Below are positions 43,561-51,557 of a DNA stretch of 64,000 bases, one piece after another (position 1 is the first letter of the stretch; every line of letters starts with the position of its first letter). A program made the translations under genes and the position numbers. The notes under the pieces were generated by a model. It searched no databases and was not told where the DNA came from. It saw only the letters and a program-made list of their open reading frames with translations. Origin of the DNA: Pseudomonas sp. (lineage in GTDB: Bacteria; Pseudomonadota; Gammaproteobacteria; Pseudomonadales; Pseudomonadaceae); NCBI GenBank assembly GCA_022448005.1, contig JAKUTK010000011.1, forward strand, positions 42,557-106,556. Direction: 5' to 3'.

Positions 43561-44826
43561 ATGTACCTGTTGCGCCTGGCCTTGGCGAGCCTGAATAACC
43601 GCCGTTTCACTGCTCTGCTCACCGTTTTCGCCATCGCGCTATCGGTATGCCTGCTGCTCGCCGTGGAGCGCGTGCGCACCGAGGCTCGAGCCAGTTTCGC
43701 CAGCACCATCAGTGGCACCGACCTGATCGTCGGCGCCCGCTCCGGCTCGGTGAACCTGCTGCTTTATTCGGTGTTCCGTATCGGCAACGCCACCAACAAT
43801 ATTCGCTGGGAGAGCTTCGAGCACTTCGCCGAGCATCCCCGAGTCAGCTGGGCGATCCCTATTTCCTTGGGTGACTCTCACCGCGGTTATCGCGTGATGG
43901 GCACCAGCAGCGCCTATTTCGAGCACTACCGTTACGGCCGCAAGCAGTCCCTGCAACTGGCGCAAGGCCGGCCATTCGCCGACGATCCGTTCGAAGTGGT
44001 GCTGGGCGCCGAAGTAGCTGAGGCACTGAAATACAAGCTGGACGACCAACTGGTGCTGGCGCATGGCGTCGCCACGGTCAGCCTGGTCAAACATGACGAC
44101 AAGCCTTTTCACGTTGTCGGAATCCTCAAACGCACCGGCACGCCGGTGGACCGCACGCTGCATATCAACCTTGCGGGCATGGAAGCGCTGCATATCGACT
44201 GGCAGAACGGCATGCCAGCCCGCGGCGCGGCGCGCATCGACGCCGAAGAGGCGCGCCAGATGGATCTGCAGCCCAAACAGATCACCGCATTCATGTTGGG
44301 CCTCAACAGCAAGATCGCCACCTTCACACTGCAACGTGAAATCAACCAGTTCCGCGGCGAGCCGCTGCTGGCAATTCTGCCCGGGGTGGCGCTGCAGGAG
44401 CTCTGGAGCCTGATGGGCACCGCTGAACAGGCCCTGTTCGTGGTGTCGTTGTTTGTCGTGCTGACCGGATTGATCGGCATGCTCACGGCGATCCTCACCA
44501 GCCTCAACGAGCGGCGCCGGGAAATGGCGATACTGCGTTCGGTGGGCGCACGCCCCTGGCATATCGCCGGCCTGCTGGTGGTCGAAGCCCGCAGTCTGGC
44601 ACTCGCGGGCGCCCTGCTCGGGCTCCAGCAGTTGTACATCGCCATTGCGGTGGCGCAAGGGCTGCTGCAAAGTCACTACGGTCTCTACCTGCCGCTGGCA
44701 CTGCCAAGCGCCTATGAGTGGTCATTGCTGGCGGGCATACTGCTGGCTGGCCTGCTGATGGGCTGTGTGCCGGCGTGGCGCGCTTACCGGCAGTCACTGG
44801 CCGACGGCCTGTCGATCAGATTATGA
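43561..44826 (+). CDS. FtsX/MacB-type permease of the zinc operon
   Basis: 421-residue membrane protein: an N-terminal helix (about 15-35), a large periplasmic domain of about 220 residues, then three C-terminal helices including LFVVSLFVVLTGLIGMLTAIL and the FtsX signature NERRREMAILRSVGARP. It is paired with the preceding ATPase. The unit may energise periplasmic metal-protein handling rather than classical import. Counterpart of PA4065. Translation of the next gene begins nine bases after its stop. Confidence 0.92.
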   Translation: MYLLRLALASLNNRRFTALLTVFAIALSVCLLLAVERVRTEARASFASTISGTDLIVGARSGSVNLLLYSVFRIGNATNNIRWESFEHFAEHPRVSWAIPISLGDSHRGYRVMGTSSAYFEHYRYGRKQSLQLAQGRPFADDPFEVVLGAEVAEALKYKLDDQLVLAHGVATVSLVKHDDKPFHVVGILKRTGTPVDRTLHINLAGMEALHIDWQNGMPARGAARIDAEEARQMDLQPKQITAFMLGLNSKIATFTLQREINQFRGEPLLAILPGVALQELWSLMGTAEQALFVVSLFVVLTGLIGMLTAILTSLNERRREMAILRSVGARPWHIAGLLVVEARSLALAGALLGLQQLYIAIAVAQGLLQSHYGLYLPLALPSAYEWSLLAGILLAGLLMGCVPAWRAYRQSLADGLSIRL

Positions 44827-44834
44827 GGATTTCC

Positions 44835-45347
44835 ATGTCTCGCCTGCTTTTTGCCACCCTGCTCGCCCTGGCGGCGCACTTCGCTGCTGCCGATGTTCGA
44901 GAGCTGCAATGGTCGGACCTGATCCCAGCGGACGCTCCGCCGCCGCCACCGCCGGTAGCGATCCACGATATGTCGCAATTGGCCGATGCGCTGGCTGCGG
45001 AAGCGGGCCCGGGTGCGGCTCAGCAATCGCCCGCCGAGCCGGTCGTCAAAGAACTAGATGGCGTTCAGGTCAAGCTGCCTGGCTATATCGTGCCGCTGGA
45101 CATGGGCGAGGACGGACGAGTGACCGAGTTTTTGCTGGTGCCCTATTTCGGTGCCTGCATTCACGTGCCGCCACCGCCGTCCAACCAGATCGTGCATGCC
45201 ACCAGCGAGCTCGGCGTGAAAGTGGACGAGCTGTACCAGCCCTTCTGGATCGAAGGTCCGCTGATAGTCGAACACGCCACCAGCGAACTGGCCGATGCGG
45301 GCTATCGCATGGAAGCGCAGAAGATCTATCTCTACGAGCTTGAATAA
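44835..45347 (+). CDS. DUF3299 periplasmic protein of the zinc operon
   Basis: 170 residues from the ATG at 44835, six bases after GAGG; an ATG at 44823 overlaps the permease stop but lacks spacing. It has a signal peptide ending in AHFAAADV, a Pro-rich stretch DAPPPPPPVAI, then the DUF3299 core with VKLPGYIVPLD, FLLVPYFGACIHVPPPPSNQ and IEGPLIVEHATSELA. Cys in GACIH and neighbouring residues suggest a metal or haem-like site, but none is established. It corresponds to PA4066 and is the last gene of the operon. Confidence 0.88.
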   Translation: MSRLLFATLLALAAHFAAADVRELQWSDLIPADAPPPPPPVAIHDMSQLADALAAEAGPGAAQQSPAEPVVKELDGVQVKLPGYIVPLDMGEDGRVTEFLLVPYFGACIHVPPPPSNQIVHATSELGVKVDELYQPFWIEGPLIVEHATSELADAGYRMEAQKIYLYELE

Positions 45348-45654
45348 AGGCAGCGCTGCGACGCCGTTATCAACTAGCTGAACGGCGTCATTGAGCGATA
45401 CCAATCGATGTCGTCTTGCAAGCTGGCAGCAGGTAACAGCGCATATCGTGGACGCACGGTAATAACTGAGCCTCGCACATCACAGCGGGCGAACTCGACC
45501 TTCGCTTACCAGCATTCGCATATCACCACGCAGAAAAGCGAAACCCCGCGTCGGTGCGGGGTTTCTGTTTGCCTCTACTACGCAGCGTGCGCAGCGCTCG
45601 TTCAGGACATCTCAGCGCTGCCTGAAAGCGCCCTCTCAGTTCGCCCCATCACCG
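45348..45654. other. Convergent gap between the zinc ABC and TonB2 operons
   Basis: 307 bases, no gene supported. Two hairpins are present: GACGCCGTT (45360-45368) / AACGGCGTC (45381-45389) right after the ABC operon, and the terminator at 45541-45564. Confidence 0.55.
45541..45564. terminator. Intrinsic bidirectional terminator between convergent operons
   Basis: AAACCCCGC (45541-45549) and GCGGGGTTT (45556-45564) form a 9-bp stem with a 6-base loop. A T-rich tail (TTTCTGTTT) follows on the plus strand, and the A-rich left side gives one on the minus strand. Confidence 0.82.
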
Positions 45655-46746
45655 TCAGCGAGTGCTGGCGACCTGACGCTGCCGCTCGAAGCTCAGCTCG
45701 CCTTCGGCCCACTCCCGCCAGGAGCGAACCTTGCGCCGCTCGGCTCCCGCGCGCTCGGCCTGTTTCAGCGCATCGAGACCAGCCTGCCAGTGGGCTTGTT
45801 CCAGTTCCAGCTGTGCGACGTTCAGCCAGAACTTGGCGCTGCCGGATTGCGCCGCGAGATCGCGGTAGATCTGCGCCGCTTCCGAACGCTCACGTGCCTG
45901 CCACCAGAGCATGCCCAGACGTTCACGCCGTTTGGCATCGCTGGCTAGAAGGCGCGACTGGAGCATGCCCTGAAGCAGCTTCGCACCTTGCCAGGGCTGG
46001 CCAGCAGCGCCGGCAAGCAATACCAGATTGTCCAGCTCGGCTTCGCTGAAGCGCAGACCCTTGGCATGAGCCGCACGCAGGGTTGCCAGCGCCTTGTCCT
46101 CATCCCCGGCCATCTGCTGCAAGCCCGCCAACTGCCGCCAGCTCTTGGCTTGATCTGGATGACGAGCGAGTAGCCGGCTCTGCCAACGCTCTGCCGTCTC
46201 GTAACGTTTCAGCTCGGCATTGCCGCCTACCAGAAACTGCAACCAGGTGTCCGCAGCGTTGGGGTTGGCTTGCACGTAGCGCTCAGCCAGTGGCAATGCC
46301 TTCGCATGCTGCCCGAGTCCCTGATACGCCTGAACCAGCATCTTCAGGACGTCTTCACTTGCCTTGGCGGACGACCCCAACAGGCTGATGACCTTGGCAT
46401 AGCGGCGTTCGATCAGGTTGAGTTTCGCCAGGTTGAGCCGCTCGTTCGGCAGAATTGCCTCGTCCAGCTTGCCACTGGCGATCGCCTTGTCGAGCAGCTC
46501 CAGTGCTTGACGATTGTTGCCTTCAGCCCAGGCCAGATAGGCACGGCTGCGCCACAACAAGGCTTCCTCTGCACTGCCTGGCTTTGCCTCGGCCTGTTTC
46601 AGCGCGCGATGCGCAGCGCCATAGTCGCCCTTCTCCTGCGCACTCTGAGCTCGTTCCAATGCTTTGAACACCGAGGGATCAATGCTCTGGGCAGCCTGAG
46701 CCGATACAGCGAACAACAACGAGATCAACAACAGCAAACGGGGCAT
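45655..46746 (-). CDS. TPR-repeat periplasmic protein of the TonB2 operon
   Basis: 363 residues with signal peptide MPRLLLLISLLFAVSAQAA. Almost the entire mature part is TPR-like helices (for example AQEKGDYGAAHRALKQAEAKPG and GLGQHAKALPLAERYVQANPNAAD, cited in part). It is the last of six genes, one base after tonB. In Vibrio and Shewanella TonB2 clusters a TPR protein occupies this position and is thought to assist the Ton complex. No enzymatic motif. Confidence 0.87.
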   Translation of the reverse strand: MPRLLLLISLLFAVSAQAAQSIDPSVFKALERAQSAQEKGDYGAAHRALKQAEAKPGSAEEALLWRSRAYLAWAEGNNRQALELLDKAIASGKLDEAILPNERLNLAKLNLIERRYAKVISLLGSSAKASEDVLKMLVQAYQGLGQHAKALPLAERYVQANPNAADTWLQFLVGGNAELKRYETAERWQSRLLARHPDQAKSWRQLAGLQQMAGDEDKALATLRAAHAKGLRFSEAELDNLVLLAGAAGQPWQGAKLLQGMLQSRLLASDAKRRERLGMLWWQARERSEAAQIYRDLAAQSGSAKFWLNVAQLELEQAHWQAGLDALKQAERAGAERRKVRSWREWAEGELSFERQRQVASTR

Positions 46747-46747
46747 G

Positions 46748-47461
46748 TCAGCGTTCTCCTTGCAGGCGGAAATGCAGGGTTTTCACGGCTTCACGCGAGA
46801 CGGCCGAACCGTTTTCGGTGCGCGGGGCGAAACGCCAGCGGGCCGCGGCACGGCGGGCCTCGCGATCGAACACATTCGACGGCGAAGCCTCCAGTACGCG
46901 GATGTTTTCGACCTTACCGGCGGCAGTGATGGTGAATGCGAGTTTGATATGGCCTTCGATACCGCGCTGACGCGCCCGATAAGGGTATTCGGGACGAACA
47001 TCATTGAGCGGCATGACTTCCTGCTCGGGACCAGACTGTCCTGCCGTCTCGTCTGCCGAAGGAGCGGCTGGCGCAGGAGGTGCTGCCGGAGCGGACGCGG
47101 CTGTCAGCCCGGCGAGACTGGGCGCCGGCGCGCTGGCGACCGACACGCCGGTGTCAATGTTCGGCAAGGGCAAATCGAGCTTCGGCAGATTGGCGCTCGG
47201 AGTGGCCATGCTCGGGGTCGGCGGCGTGGGCGTTTGGGGTGTCTTTGGTTGAGGCGGTTGCGGTGCCTGCTGCCGCGAGCGGGTGGCAGTGCTTTCGTTG
47301 CGATTGTCCATCCGCACGAAATTAGCAATGGCCACCGGGTCGTCGGTCACCTCGCTACGGGGCGGGTTGACCATGCTCAACATCAGCGCAAACAACAGCA
47401 ACGCCACCACGCAGGCAGCGATGAAGGACAACCCGACGCGGGTCAGCCCACGGACCATCAC
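46748..47461 (-). CDS. tonB: TonB-family energy transducer (TonB2 type)
   Basis: 237 residues: a short cytoplasmic start, a membrane anchor at about 10-30 (LSFIAACVVALLLFALMLSMV), a periplasmic Pro-rich linker (QQAPQPPQPKTPQTPTPPTP), and the C-terminal TonB domain with VRPEYPYRARQRGIEGHIKLAF and the tail VKTLHFRLQGER. It transmits proton-motive force to outer-membrane TonB-dependent receptors. It overlaps exbD by four bases. Operon context and the Zur-like box suggest service to zinc or metallophore receptors, none of which is in this window. Confidence 0.92.
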   Translation of the reverse strand: MMVRGLTRVGLSFIAACVVALLLFALMLSMVNPPRSEVTDDPVAIANFVRMDNRNESTATRSRQQAPQPPQPKTPQTPTPPTPSMATPSANLPKLDLPLPNIDTGVSVASAPAPSLAGLTAASAPAAPPAPAAPSADETAGQSGPEQEVMPLNDVRPEYPYRARQRGIEGHIKLAFTITAAGKVENIRVLEASPSNVFDREARRAAARWRFAPRTENGSAVSREAVKTLHFRLQGER

Positions 47462-47871
47462 TGCGCTCCCGAACTGGCGGCCAGGGCCACGTCCTGAACC
47501 CCGGCGAGACGTGCCTGATCCATCACCTGAACCACAAGGCCCGTGCGCGCATCCTGATCGGCCTGCACCACGACGGCACCTTCAGGCTGGTCTACGCGCA
47601 TGCGCTCGACATGGGCCCTGACGCTGCGTACATCCACGGCCTGTTTGTCGATCCAGACCTGACCATCCGCGGTCACTGCAATCAGGATATTGCCCTTGTC
47701 CTGCGCGCTGGCCGTGTCGGCCTGCGGCCGCTGAACCTCGACACCGGATTCCTTGATAAAGGAGCTGGTGACAATGAAGAAAATCAGCATGATGAAAACC
47801 ACATCGAGCATCGGCGTCAGATCGATGCCGGTGTCTTCTTCCTGCTGGTAGTGGTGACGACGCATACGCAT
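47458..47871 (-). CDS. exbD: ExbD-family proton-channel subunit
   Basis: 137-residue ExbD/TolR protein: a single helix DLTPMLDVVFIMLIFFIVTSSF at about 17-38, with the proton-carrying Asp of PMLDV, and a periplasmic domain ending AASSGAQ. It is coupled to the ExbB-type gene 10 bases upstream and overlaps tonB. It forms the proton channel with ExbB. Confidence 0.94.
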   Translation of the reverse strand: MRMRRHHYQQEEDTGIDLTPMLDVVFIMLIFFIVTSSFIKESGVEVQRPQADTASAQDKGNILIAVTADGQVWIDKQAVDVRSVRAHVERMRVDQPEGAVVVQADQDARTGLVVQVMDQARLAGVQDVALAASSGAQ

Positions 47872-47881
47872 CCGTTAATCC

Positions 47882-48427
47882 TCAATCGTGACGCAGCTGG
47901 TCGGCCAGCCGGTCGAGAGCCTGGCGCGAAATACGTTCGAGACGCGCCAGGCTAAACAGTCCAGTGATGGCCAGCACCATGCCGGCCATGGTCGGCAGTG
48001 TCGCCTGCCAGACGCCCGCGGCCATGCCGCGCGGGTTGCCGGTGCCGTTGAGCGCCAACACATCGAATACCGCGATCATGCCGCTGACCGTGCCCAGCAA
48101 TCCGAGCAGCGGATACATCGCCACCAGCGTCTTGCTCATGCGCAAGGGACCGGCCAGTTGCTGCTGGGCCTGAGCCAGCCAGGCGCTGCGCACGGCGCGT
48201 TGCCAGCTACCGGAATCGCTGCCCAGGCGTGCCCAGGCCTCACGGCGGGCTTCCACCCAGCGCGGAAACACCCGGCGCATGAACCACAACCGCTCGAAGA
48301 CCAGCGTCCAATACAGCACGCACAAGGCGGCCAGCGCCCACATCACCGCGCCACCCGCCGCCATGAAGTCGAGCAGCGCATAACCGCTGTCGACCAGACG
48401 CAGCCATTGGCCGTGCAGATCAGTCAC
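47882..48427 (-). CDS. exbB: ExbB/TolQ-family proton channel protein (ExbB2)
   Basis: 181 residues, the short ExbB2 form. Helices include GGAVMWALAALCVLYWTLVFERL, the conserved channel block MYPLLGLLGTVSGMIAVFD, and the last helix LPTMAGMVLAITGLFSLARLERI. It overlaps the TtpC-type gene by eight bases. Together with ExbD and TonB it makes the Ton motor. Confidence 0.93.
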   Translation of the reverse strand: MTDLHGQWLRLVDSGYALLDFMAAGGAVMWALAALCVLYWTLVFERLWFMRRVFPRWVEARREAWARLGSDSGSWQRAVRSAWLAQAQQQLAGPLRMSKTLVAMYPLLGLLGTVSGMIAVFDVLALNGTGNPRGMAAGVWQATLPTMAGMVLAITGLFSLARLERISRQALDRLADQLRHD

Positions 48428-49766
48428 GACGCGGAGTCCCCGACAGATGCAGGGCGATCAGGCCGGCACTTTGCTGTTCGAGCAGCTGGATCAGCGCCTT
48501 GCTGCGGCTAGCCAGCAGGCTGTGCAGGAACAACAGCGGTATTGCCACCACCAGGCCCAGCACCGTGGTAACCAAAGCCTGAGAAATACCATCGGCCATC
48601 AGCCGCGAGTCGCCACCGCCACTTTGCGTAATCGCCTGGAAGGTCACGATCATGCCGGTCACAGTGCCCAGCAGGCCGAGTAGCGGCGCGACGGCGCTGA
48701 GTAGCTTGAGCAGCGGCTGGCCGCGCTCGAGTGGTGGTGTTTCCTGGAGGATCGCCTCGTCGAGCTTCAGCTCAAGCGTCTCCAAATCGGACAGTTGTGG
48801 CTTCGGTCCCAGCACGCCAATGATACGGCCCAACGGGTTGTCGTCACGCGGTTGATTGAGTTCGCGCGTCTGCCGGTTCACCGCCCGCCCGACCCGCGCC
48901 AGGTAGACCATGCGCCATACCGCAAGGATCAGGCCGATGGCACCCAGGACGAGAATGACCCAGCCGACCAGACCGCCCTGCTGAACACGGTCCCACAACT
49001 GGGGCTGGCGCTGCAGCTGAGCCAGTAACGAACCACGGCTCGGGTCGATCGTCAACGTGGCCAATGCCTCGCTGCTGTTCATGTAGTCATTGACCGCTGC
49101 CATGCCGGCAGGCTGGCGGCTCGGCGTCAGCAACTCGCGAGCGTCGCTGTCGTAGCGCAGGAAATTATCATCGGTGAATGCCGAGAAGTTACCGACCCGC
49201 AGAACCGGCTGGGTGCTGCGCTGCCCATCGACGCCGACTACCGGCAGCTCGACACGCTCCACCTGACCACTGGCCGTAAGGTCCTCAAGCAGCGTCATCC
49301 AGAAGCTGTCCAGATCATCGGCCGACGGCAGCGTACGGCTTTCCGCCAACGCCCGCAGGCGCTCCAAGCGCTCCGGGTATTGCGCGTTGAGCAGGCTGTC
49401 CTGCCATTGTCCGGCGATGTCACCCGCGCTCTGCCTGACCACACCGAACAGTTCACCAAGATGGCCGACGCGCTGCGCCAAAAGCTTTTCCTGCTCGGCC
49501 AGCTCAGCTTCCTGACGATCAAATTCAGTTTTCAGGCGCTCGGCTTCAGCTTTCTGTTTTTCAAGTGCGGCATTGGCGCGCGCCAGCAGTTGCGCTTGCT
49601 CGCTACGATTCTGGATAAAGGCCTGCTCGCGCGCTTGCATGGCGTCGACTTCCGCGGCGCGCTCGCTGCGAATACGCTGGAGCAACTGGTCGGGGCTCAG
49701 GGGCTCGGCAGCCTGAACCATTGCCGGCAACAGTCCGATGAGCAATAACGTCAACAAGCGGCTCAT
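48420..49766 (-). CDS. TtpC-like ExbB-family protein with long periplasmic N-terminal domain
   Basis: 448 residues from the start at 49766, which overlaps the DUF3450 stop by four bases. It has a signal peptide (MSRLLTLLLIGLLPAMVQAAE), a coiled coil about 30-115 (EKQKAEAERLKTEFDRQEAE), a periplasmic domain, then a MotA/TolQ/ExbB module from about residue 270 with LLKLLSAVAPLLGLLGTVTGM and LVTTVLGLVVAIPLLFLHSLL. This architecture is that of TtpC, the extra Ton component needed by Vibrio TonB2 systems. A normal ExbB is encoded next to it, so the motor has two ExbB-type proteins. Confidence 0.92.
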   Translation of the reverse strand: MSRLLTLLLIGLLPAMVQAAEPLSPDQLLQRIRSERAAEVDAMQAREQAFIQNRSEQAQLLARANAALEKQKAEAERLKTEFDRQEAELAEQEKLLAQRVGHLGELFGVVRQSAGDIAGQWQDSLLNAQYPERLERLRALAESRTLPSADDLDSFWMTLLEDLTASGQVERVELPVVGVDGQRSTQPVLRVGNFSAFTDDNFLRYDSDARELLTPSRQPAGMAAVNDYMNSSEALATLTIDPSRGSLLAQLQRQPQLWDRVQQGGLVGWVILVLGAIGLILAVWRMVYLARVGRAVNRQTRELNQPRDDNPLGRIIGVLGPKPQLSDLETLELKLDEAILQETPPLERGQPLLKLLSAVAPLLGLLGTVTGMIVTFQAITQSGGGDSRLMADGISQALVTTVLGLVVAIPLLFLHSLLASRSKALIQLLEQQSAGLIALHLSGTPRRD

Positions 49767-50533
49767 TGCGCAGCCTCCTTGGCCAGGGTCTTGATGGGCA
49801 GTTCGAGCCAGGTCGGGGCTTGCTGTTGACGAGCAATGGCGATCGCCTTGGTGATTGGCCGACGCGCGCTGCCATCGAGTATTTCCCACGCGCGGGTCTT
49901 CGGGTTCCACCAACCGCTCTCGTGTGCATCGAGTGTCTGGTAATAAAGCATCGTCCGACCCAGACGCAGGAATTCGACGCTGCGACTGCCGCCTTCGACC
50001 GGCAGCTCGCCGCGCCAGGCTTCCAGGGTGCGGCCGTAGTCACTCTCGATCTGGTAGGCCTCGAGGATGCGGCGATATTTCTCAGCAAGGCTGACGTCAG
50101 CGCGCGCCTGCATGTCCTGCAGGCTGGCGAGGCGATCGGCGCGCTCGTCGGGAAGGAACGGCAGATCCGCAGCAATGAACTCTTCAAGCACTTCGATCAT
50201 CCGCCCCATCTGCGGTGCAACGGCTTCCTGGGTGCGTTCGATGCTGTCCAACTGACGCTGAAATCCGTCCAGCTCCTTGCGCTGCGCAGCGGTCAGCTCG
50301 ACCAACTGCTCGTTGTAGGCCTTCAGGGCCTCTGCCTGCTGAACGGCATTGCGGTATTCGGTGAGCATCTGCCGCGTCGCGTCATCGAGTTGCTCGATAC
50401 GCGCCTGCGACGCCTTGGCTTCGGCGGCCAGTTGCTGGCTCTCTTCTAGCGCAGCGTCCAGCGGAGCCGCGTTAAGCGGCAGGCATAACGACAACAGCAC
50501 GCCTGCGAACAAGCGGGTCGGGTACTGATTCAT
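49763..50533 (-). CDS. DUF3450 coiled-coil periplasmic protein of the TonB2 operon
   Basis: 256 residues with a signal peptide ending in LCLPLNAAPL and a long coiled coil at about 30-115 (EESQQLAAEAKASQARIEQL and ELDGFQRQLDSIERTQ, in part). Then comes the DUF3450 conserved C-terminal half with GRSV-type VEFLRLGRTMLYYQTLD and WNPKTRAWEILDG. It is the first gene of the TonB2 operon, and a Zur-like box lies 36 bases upstream of its start. The family is regularly the first gene in TtpC-type Ton operons; its molecular role is unproven. Confidence 0.9.
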   Translation of the reverse strand: MNQYPTRLFAGVLLSLCLPLNAAPLDAALEESQQLAAEAKASQARIEQLDDATRQMLTEYRNAVQQAEALKAYNEQLVELTAAQRKELDGFQRQLDSIERTQEAVAPQMGRMIEVLEEFIAADLPFLPDERADRLASLQDMQARADVSLAEKYRRILEAYQIESDYGRTLEAWRGELPVEGGSRSVEFLRLGRTMLYYQTLDAHESGWWNPKTRAWEILDGSARRPITKAIAIARQQQAPTWLELPIKTLAKEAAQ

Positions 50534-50568
50534 GCGGAGCGGATCCTCGGTTCACGGCAGCCTAAAAC

Positions 50569-50583
50569 GTTATGTTATAACAG
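50569..50583. promoter_or_regulatory. Zur-like box upstream of the TonB2 operon
   Basis: GTTATGTTATAACAG, 36 bases before the DUF3450 start (minus strand); 13 of 15 bases agree with the complement of the site at 42161-42175. Its core GTTATAAC is the usual Zur half-site. It lies 229 bases from the divergent oprG start. Confidence 0.75.
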
Positions 50584-50811
50584 CTTGCAATAGTCGCGCA
50601 GCTCATCTTTAAACCACGACGCATATCCGGCCACTGCGGTTCAGAAAAGAGAAACATTATCATCTAGATCCGCAAAAGAAGGCAACCCGGGCATTACGTC
50701 GCAGCCGGGGCAAAGCGGAACGTTTCGTTGAGCTGGATCAAAGTCGCCAGGTCCGCACGCCCTACCATGGCCACCAGTCGCAACACACCATGTCTCGATG
50801 GAGTTTCCATT

Positions 50812-51486
50812 ATGCGCAAGACCCTGTTTACCGCGTCCGTGCTGGCCGTAGCTCTCACCTCCCCCTTCGCCCAGGCTTTCCAGGCTGGTGATGTGATTGT
50901 CCGTGCGGGTGCAATTACTGTTGATCCCCATGAAGATAGCGGCAATGTAAAACTGGGCGGCACTCCGGTTACCCCCACCGGCGCGACACTGGACAGCGAT
51001 ACGCAACTGGGCCTGAATTTCGCCTACATGGTGACTGACAACCTGGGCGTCGAGCTGTTGGCGGCCACCCCGTTCACCCATAACGTCGGCACCAAGGGCC
51101 TGGGCGGATTGAAGCTCGGCGAACTCAAGCATCTGCCTCCGACCCTGAGCGTTATCTATTACCCGCTCGAAAAAAACTATGCTTTCCAACCCTATGTCGG
51201 AGCGGGCATCAACTACACTTGGTTTTTTGACGACAAGCTTACCAGCGAAGCTGAAAACTCGGCCCTGCAACTGCGTGGCCTCGACATGAAAGACTCCTGG
51301 GGTTTGGCTGCCCAGGTCGGCATGGACTATATGCTGACAGATAACGTAATGCTCAACGCTCAGGTTCGCTACATCGACATCGAGACCACCGGCACGACCT
51401 ACTCGGAAGCTGCCGGGCAAAAGATCGAAGTCGACGTCGACGTCGATCCGTTCGTCTACATGGTAGGTCTCGGCTATAAGTTCTGA
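50812..51486 (+). CDS. oprG: OprG / OmpW-family outer-membrane protein
   Basis: 224-residue eight-stranded beta-barrel of the OmpW family, with signal peptide MRKTLFTASVLAVALTSPFAQA. Family marks are GDVIVRAGAITVDPHEDSG, MVTDNLGVELLAATPFTHN, PPTLSVIYYPL and the C-terminal aromatic VGLGYKF required for outer-membrane insertion. GGAG sits eight bases before the ATG. OprG is linked to iron availability, anaerobiosis and diffusion of small hydrophobic molecules. The position next to PA4063-PA4066-like genes and PA4068/PA4069-like genes matches P. aeruginosa. Confidence 0.93.
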   Translation: MRKTLFTASVLAVALTSPFAQAFQAGDVIVRAGAITVDPHEDSGNVKLGGTPVTPTGATLDSDTQLGLNFAYMVTDNLGVELLAATPFTHNVGTKGLGGLKLGELKHLPPTLSVIYYPLEKNYAFQPYVGAGINYTWFFDDKLTSEAENSALQLRGLDMKDSWGLAAQVGMDYMLTDNVMLNAQVRYIDIETTGTTYSEAAGQKIEVDVDVDPFVYMVGLGYKF

Positions 51487-51515
51487 AGTCATCGGCATTG
51501 CCGAACCTCAGACAA

Positions 51516-51543
51516 AACAAAGGCGCCATTCGGCGCCTTTGTT
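51516..51543. terminator. Strong bidirectional intrinsic terminator after oprG
   Basis: AACAAAGGCGCC (51516-51527) and GGCGCCTTTGTT (51532-51543) form a perfect 12-bp stem with the tetraloop ATTC, between convergent oprG and the epimerase gene. Confidence 0.9.
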
Positions 51544-51557
51544 GATTCCGCGAATCG

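Noticed and set aside
45360..45389. tRNA-like structure in the convergent gap
   Set aside because: Only a single 9-bp hairpin; no cloverleaf arms or TTCGA loop.
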